A stretch of 64,000 nucleotides of DNA. Source: Geomesophilobacter sediminis (GTDB taxonomy: Bacteria; Desulfobacterota; Desulfuromonadia; Geobacterales; Geobacteraceae). The stretch's first letter is position 1. Each line of letters begins with the position of its first letter. The position numbers and the translations under genes are program-made. Positions 60,381-64,000 of the stretch are shown piece after piece. Under the pieces are notes generated by a model, which made no database searches, was not told where the DNA came from, and worked only from the letters and a program-made list of their open reading frames with translations. Location: NCBI RefSeq assembly GCF_016458275.1, contig NZ_JAEMHM010000007.1:62001-126000 (forward strand), written 5' to 3'.

Positions 60381-63062
60381 TTATTTTTGCAGCCGTTCCA
60401 GCGCAGCTGCCAGGTCCAATCCCGGGCCGTTTACCCCGTGGAACAGATCCCCGACCCGGGCCAGCCGCTCGTGAACGTTTTTGATGGTGAAGGCGCGCGG
60501 GTCGAGGCCGGACCGCACCTCTTCCCAGCGCAGCGGGGTGGAAACCGGCGCTAGCGGACGGACCCTGAGGCTGTAGGGGGCGGCGATGGTCTGACCCCGC
60601 CGGTTCTGGAGATAATCGAAGTAGACCTTCTGCTGGCGCTTGCCCGGTGAGCGCACCAGGCTGGTGAAATCGGGGACCAGGCGGTGGGCGAGGTTCGCCA
60701 CCAGTTCGGCGAACCGGCCGGCGGTCTCATAGTCGTAACGGGCGGCCAGTGGAACATAGATATGCATGCCGCGCGAACCGGAGGTCTTCGGGAAACTGGA
60801 GGCGCCGGCTTGGGTCAGGACCTCCCGCACCGCGAGCGCCGCCTGGACCACCTGCTCGTAGCCGATGTCCTCCGGATCGAGGTCGATCACGACGTAATCG
60901 GGATTGTCGAGCTGGTCCACCCGGGAGAGCCACGGGTTGATTTCCACGCAGCCCAAGTTGGCCATGTAGACGAGGGTGGCGGCATCCTGGCAGAGGAAGA
61001 ACTTGATGTTCTTGTTGTTGGAGCGGGAAAAGATCTCGCGGGTCGCCACCCACTCCGGCGGGAGCTCGCCCGCCTCCTTCTGGAAGAACCCTTCCCCCGC
61101 CATCCCTTGCGGGGTGCGGTACAGCGACTGGGGGCGGTTCTTGAGGTAGGGGAGGATGAACGGCGCGATGCGCCGGTAGTATTCGACCACGTCGCGCTTG
61201 GTGTACCCCTCCTCGGGCCAGAAGAGCTTGTCCAGGTTGGTAAAGCGCAGCTTGTGCCCCTCGACGACCAGTTCCCCGTCCTTCACCGGAAGCGGACTCC
61301 CGTTTGCGAAAGAGGGCTCCTCATCCCCCTTTGGGCCGGCCGCAGGGGAGGGGGCCTGATCCGCCGCTTTCGCCGCCGCCTTTTCCGGCGCGGCAACCGC
61401 TGCTGCCTCCTGTTCCGCCTCCCGCAGTGCCTCCCCGACCTCCAACTCCCGCTCCCGGATCACCCGGGACGGATCCTTGTCCTGCCTCAATCCCGCGAAT
61501 ACCGGCTGGCGCATGACCTGCTCGTCGGTCCACTCGGCGAAGACCACCTCGCAGACCAACTGGGGGCGCACCCAGGTGGCCGGGGCGCCGGTGGGCGGCT
61601 CCTTGCCGAACGGGCAGGCATCCTGGACGAGCGGCTCCATCAGGGCGCTCACCTCCTTGAGCGCCGGCTCGTCGAACCCGCCGCCGCAAAGACCGATGTA
61701 GGTGAGCTGGTCCCCCTCGTAGACGCCAAGCACCAGCGAGCGGAAATAACTCCGGCTCCCCCGTGGGCGGGTGAAGCCGCAGATGATCGCCTCCTGCTGC
61801 TGGGTGATCTTGATTTTCAGCCATTCCCGGCTCCGCTTCCCCGGCAGGTAGCGGCTGTCGTTTTTCTTGGCGACGATCCCCTCCAACTGGTTGGCCTGCG
61901 CTATCTGGTAGAAGGAGGTTCCGTCGTCCGGGATGTGATCGCTGAAGCGGATGTCGGCACGTTCGGGGAGGATGGTGCGCAGCGTCTGTTTGCGCGTCAC
62001 CAGGGGAAGGTCGCACAGGTTCTTCCCGTCCAGGTAGAGAAGATCGAAGACGAAGTAGCAGAGGTTGCCCGAGCCGGTGCGCTGGTAGTTCTGCAGCAGC
62101 TGGAAGGATGATTTTCCCTGTTCGTCGAGCACCACCACTTCGCCGTCCAGCACGGCGTCGTGCCCCAGGGATTGTAGCGCGGCCACGATCGGGGCGAACT
62201 GCCGTTTGAAGGAGATCTTTTTGCGCGAGTAGAGCGACACCGCTCCCTGGTCGACTTCGGCGACAGCGCGGTAGCCGTCGAGTTTGATCTCGAAGAGCCA
62301 GTTGGGGTCGGAGAACGGCTCCTTGACCGGGGTCGCGTACATCGGCTCGATGTCGTGCGGCATCGGGTCGCGGACTGCGGGGGCGGGTACTTGTGATCTT
62401 CCTTGATTAAGCTCGCCTTTGAAGTCCCCCTTTGCAAAAGGGGGATTGAGGGAGATATGACTTTCCTGGTCGGGCACCTTCGGCGCGGCTTCTTTGGGAT
62501 ACGGTTCTGAGTGTTCCGCAACCGACGCGGCATCTCCCCGCCGCCTCGGATGTCTTTCGTAATACTCCTTATCGGGGAGGGCGGTTTCACTGACCACCGA
62601 ACGGTCGTCCAGGGTGATTTCTTCCTTCGTGGCGAAGGCATCGTGTTTCTTGATCAGAAGCCATGATTTGCCGTCTCCGGAACGAAGCCGGACCAAGGCA
62701 AATTCCCCCTTGAGCTTGGTGCCGTCCAGGATGAACTTGAGATCGCCCTTCTGATATCCCTTGCGCAGGGCGTCCTCGTTCTCCTTCCGACCCTGGGCTC
62801 CCGGGGCGCGGTAGGTACCCTGGTCCCAGACGATGACGCGGCCGGCGCCGTAGTTGCCCGGAGGGATGGTCCCTTCGAAATCCTTGTATTCAAAAGGATG
62901 ATCCTCGACGTGCATGGCCAGGCGCTTGAGGTCCGGATCAAGCGACGGCCCCTTGGGAATCGCCCAGCTCAGCAACACCCCGTCGAGCTCCAGGCGGAAG
63001 TCGTAGTGCAGGTGCGAGGCGGCGTGCTTTTGGACCACGAATACCAGTTCCCGTTCGGTCAT
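60381..63062 (-). CDS. ligD: Multifunctional DNA ligase D for non-homologous end joining
   Basis: The 893-residue protein has three domains in the order PE, LIG, POL. The 3-prime phosphoesterase domain (about 1-170) has KHAASHLHYDFRLELDG. The ATP-dependent ligase domain (about 230-540) has EIKLDGYRA with the adenylation Lys near residue 259. A charged Ala/Glu-rich linker precedes the primase/polymerase domain (about 600-893), with TNLDKLFWPEEGY, IDLDPEDI and the SGSRGMHIYVPL block. The linker between PE and LIG contains NPPFAKGDFKGEL, encoded by a palindromic repeat. It repairs double-strand breaks with Ku, encoded upstream. Confidence 0.95.
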   Translation of the reverse strand: MTERELVFVVQKHAASHLHYDFRLELDGVLLSWAIPKGPSLDPDLKRLAMHVEDHPFEYKDFEGTIPPGNYGAGRVIVWDQGTYRAPGAQGRKENEDALRKGYQKGDLKFILDGTKLKGEFALVRLRSGDGKSWLLIKKHDAFATKEEITLDDRSVVSETALPDKEYYERHPRRRGDAASVAEHSEPYPKEAAPKVPDQESHISLNPPFAKGDFKGELNQGRSQVPAPAVRDPMPHDIEPMYATPVKEPFSDPNWLFEIKLDGYRAVAEVDQGAVSLYSRKKISFKRQFAPIVAALQSLGHDAVLDGEVVVLDEQGKSSFQLLQNYQRTGSGNLCYFVFDLLYLDGKNLCDLPLVTRKQTLRTILPERADIRFSDHIPDDGTSFYQIAQANQLEGIVAKKNDSRYLPGKRSREWLKIKITQQQEAIICGFTRPRGSRSYFRSLVLGVYEGDQLTYIGLCGGGFDEPALKEVSALMEPLVQDACPFGKEPPTGAPATWVRPQLVCEVVFAEWTDEQVMRQPVFAGLRQDKDPSRVIRERELEVGEALREAEQEAAAVAAPEKAAAKAADQAPSPAAGPKGDEEPSFANGSPLPVKDGELVVEGHKLRFTNLDKLFWPEEGYTKRDVVEYYRRIAPFILPYLKNRPQSLYRTPQGMAGEGFFQKEAGELPPEWVATREIFSRSNNKNIKFFLCQDAATLVYMANLGCVEINPWLSRVDQLDNPDYVVIDLDPEDIGYEQVVQAALAVREVLTQAGASSFPKTSGSRGMHIYVPLAARYDYETAGRFAELVANLAHRLVPDFTSLVRSPGKRQQKVYFDYLQNRRGQTIAAPYSLRVRPLAPVSTPLRWEEVRSGLDPRAFTIKNVHERLARVGDLFHGVNGPGLDLAAALERLQK
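62406..62456. repeat. In-frame palindromic element inside ligD
   Basis: TCCCCCTTT-GC-AAAAGGGGGA (62427-62447) forms a 9-10 base stem within the coding sequence of ligD, with TTCAAAGGCGAGC to one side. The encoded peptide NPPFAKGDFKGEL lies in the linker between domains. Confidence 0.7.
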
Positions 63063-63084
63063 CGGTTGTTACCTCGCTCTTAAG

Positions 63085-63289
63085 CCCACCGCAGAGGGCG
63101 CGGAGAGGCGCAGAGGAACACTCCTGGATCAGGAGGTTCCCCATGCTAAGGGGGGCTGAATCTAACCCGCCCCCGGCCTCCGCCTCCTGCACACAAAAAA
63201 TCCCCGCGGACGGGGATCAATGCGGCAGGAGGGACGCAAAAGTAAACCTGCCTTTCCTCTGCGTCCCGCTGCGCCCTCTGCGGTGAGCT
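63085..63289. repeat. Inverted repeat pair around a small hairpin between ligD and ku
   Basis: CCACCGCAGAGGGCGCGGAG (63088-63107 region) recurs in inverted form as GCGCCCTCTGCGGTGAGC (near 63272-63289). Between them lies a small hairpin ATCCCCGCGGACGGGGAT (63199-63217). The 236-base gap holds no gene. Confidence 0.6.
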
Positions 63290-63298
63290 TCCCTTCCA

Positions 63299-64000
63299 TC
63301 AGGCCGCTTCCTTTTTCTTCTGGTTCAGGCTCTCCTTCAGCAGGGCCATGAGGTCCACCACCTTGGTCGGCTGCGGTTTTTCCTCTTTCGGCACCGGCAG
63401 GATCCCCTGCGCCTTCTGCTCGATGGTCTTCTTGAGATCCTCGATGTAGGTGTCGTGGTACTGCTCCGGATCAAATTTCACGGTGAGGTGGTCGATCAGG
63501 GTCAGCGCCAGGTCGATCTCCGGATCCCGCAGCTTGTCGGTGCCGGGGAGCTTCAGGTCCTTGAACTCCCGCACTTCCGTGGCGTAGCGGACCTGGTTGA
63601 GCACGAGCAGGTCATCGATCGGCTTGACCACCCCGAGGCTCCCCCGGTTGCGCAAGACGTAGGTCGCGACGCCGACCTTGCCCGATTTCTTGAGCGCCTC
63701 CCGCAGCAGCGCGTAGGGCTTGTCTCCGCCGCGGTCGGGCTCCAGGTAGTACGGCTTCTCGAAGTAGCGCGTGTCGATCTCGGACTCCATTACGAAGCCC
63801 AGGATGTCGATCAGGTGCGTCTTCTCGACGTTGGCGTTTTCAAAGTCCTGGTCGGTTAGGACGACGTATTCCCCGTCGGTGTACTCGTACCCTTTCACGA
63901 TCTCGGTGAACGGTACTTCCTGGTTGTCGTACTTGCATACCCGTTGGTACTTGATCGGGCAGAGGTCGCCTTTGCGCAGCATGTCCAGGTCGAGCGAGTT
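63299..64000 (-). CDS. ku: Ku protein (partial, runs off right edge)
   Basis: The frame is open to base 64000, so the N-terminus is outside the window; about 233 C-terminal residues are present. It has the bacterial Ku core: CPIKYQRVCKYDNQEVPFTE, IVKGYEYTDGEYVVLTDQDFEN, the helical IDLALTLIDHLTVKFDPEQYHD and a C-terminal Lys-rich tail. Ku binds broken DNA ends and recruits LigD. The gene is upstream of ligD on the same strand, 236 bases apart, forming the two-component NHEJ set. Confidence 0.95.
   Translation of the reverse strand, partial: NSLDLDMLRKGDLCPIKYQRVCKYDNQEVPFTEIVKGYEYTDGEYVVLTDQDFENANVEKTHLIDILGFVMESEIDTRYFEKPYYLEPDRGGDKPYALLREALKKSGKVGVATYVLRNRGSLGVVKPIDDLLVLNQVRYATEVREFKDLKLPGTDKLRDPEIDLALTLIDHLTVKFDPEQYHDTYIEDLKKTIEQKAQGILPVPKEEKPQPTKVVDLMALLKESLNQKKKEAA

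Overview
The window reads as chromosomal DNA from a member of the Geobacterales (Geobacter, Geomonas or Citrifermentans-like). The evidence is a high-GC, densely packed gene set, a citrate synthase of the eukaryote-like type known from Geobacter, a small mono-heme c cytochrome, several long hybrid histidine kinases, an HD-GYP regulator, and a radical SAM/SPASM maturase with a tiny precursor peptide of the geopeptide kind. No rRNA, tRNA, CRISPR array, phage or IS transposase is visible.

Layout. 1-2000: CHAD-domain protein (cut by the left edge), helix-hairpin-helix protein and SixA phosphatase, all on the minus strand. 2400-3700: small unknown proteins around a macro-domain protein. 3950-8130: AI-2E-type permease, NRAMP metal transporter with a tandem universal stress protein, TrmO-like tRNA methyltransferase. 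8380-14400: chemoreceptor, exported unknown protein, DUF302 fusion, ferritin-like protein, lipoprotein, cytochrome c, DUF488 protein. 14770-20200: an aconitase-like gene in one operon with pyruvate dehydrogenase E1 alpha, E1 beta and E2, then WrbA. 21310-26280: a five-gene signalling operon (small protein, HDOD, hybrid kinase with Hpt, REC-HD-GYP, CheY-like). 26460-34480: zinc-ribbon protein, thioesterase, exported protein, rhomboid protease, RND pump and adaptor. 35000-41060: a kleisin-like, MukE-like and SMC ATPase operon followed by a NERD nuclease gene. 41100-46250: dipeptidase, sterol-desaturase-family protein, membrane protein, CAP-domain protein, TPR glycosyltransferase. 46480-50690: TonB-dependent receptor behind a possible attenuator leader, facing a radical SAM/peptide RiPP operon. 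51750-58390: two tandem substrate-binding-like proteins translationally coupled to a hybrid kinase, then a second kinase. 58660-64000: citrate synthase, then the two-component end-joining system LigD and Ku (Ku cut by the right edge).

How the parts fit. Central carbon oxidation (aconitase, PDH, citrate synthase) and signalling dominate. Two places look like little-described systems: the MukF/MukE/SMC-type cluster whose fourth gene is a NERD nuclease rather than the JetD nuclease of Wadjet, and the 31-residue peptide with its radical SAM maturase next to a TonB receptor.

The intergenic DNA carries many copies of a REP-like paired palindrome plus two or three other short repeat families. One palindrome of this general kind lies in frame inside ligD. 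All functional statements rest on recognition of motifs by eye; no database search was possible.
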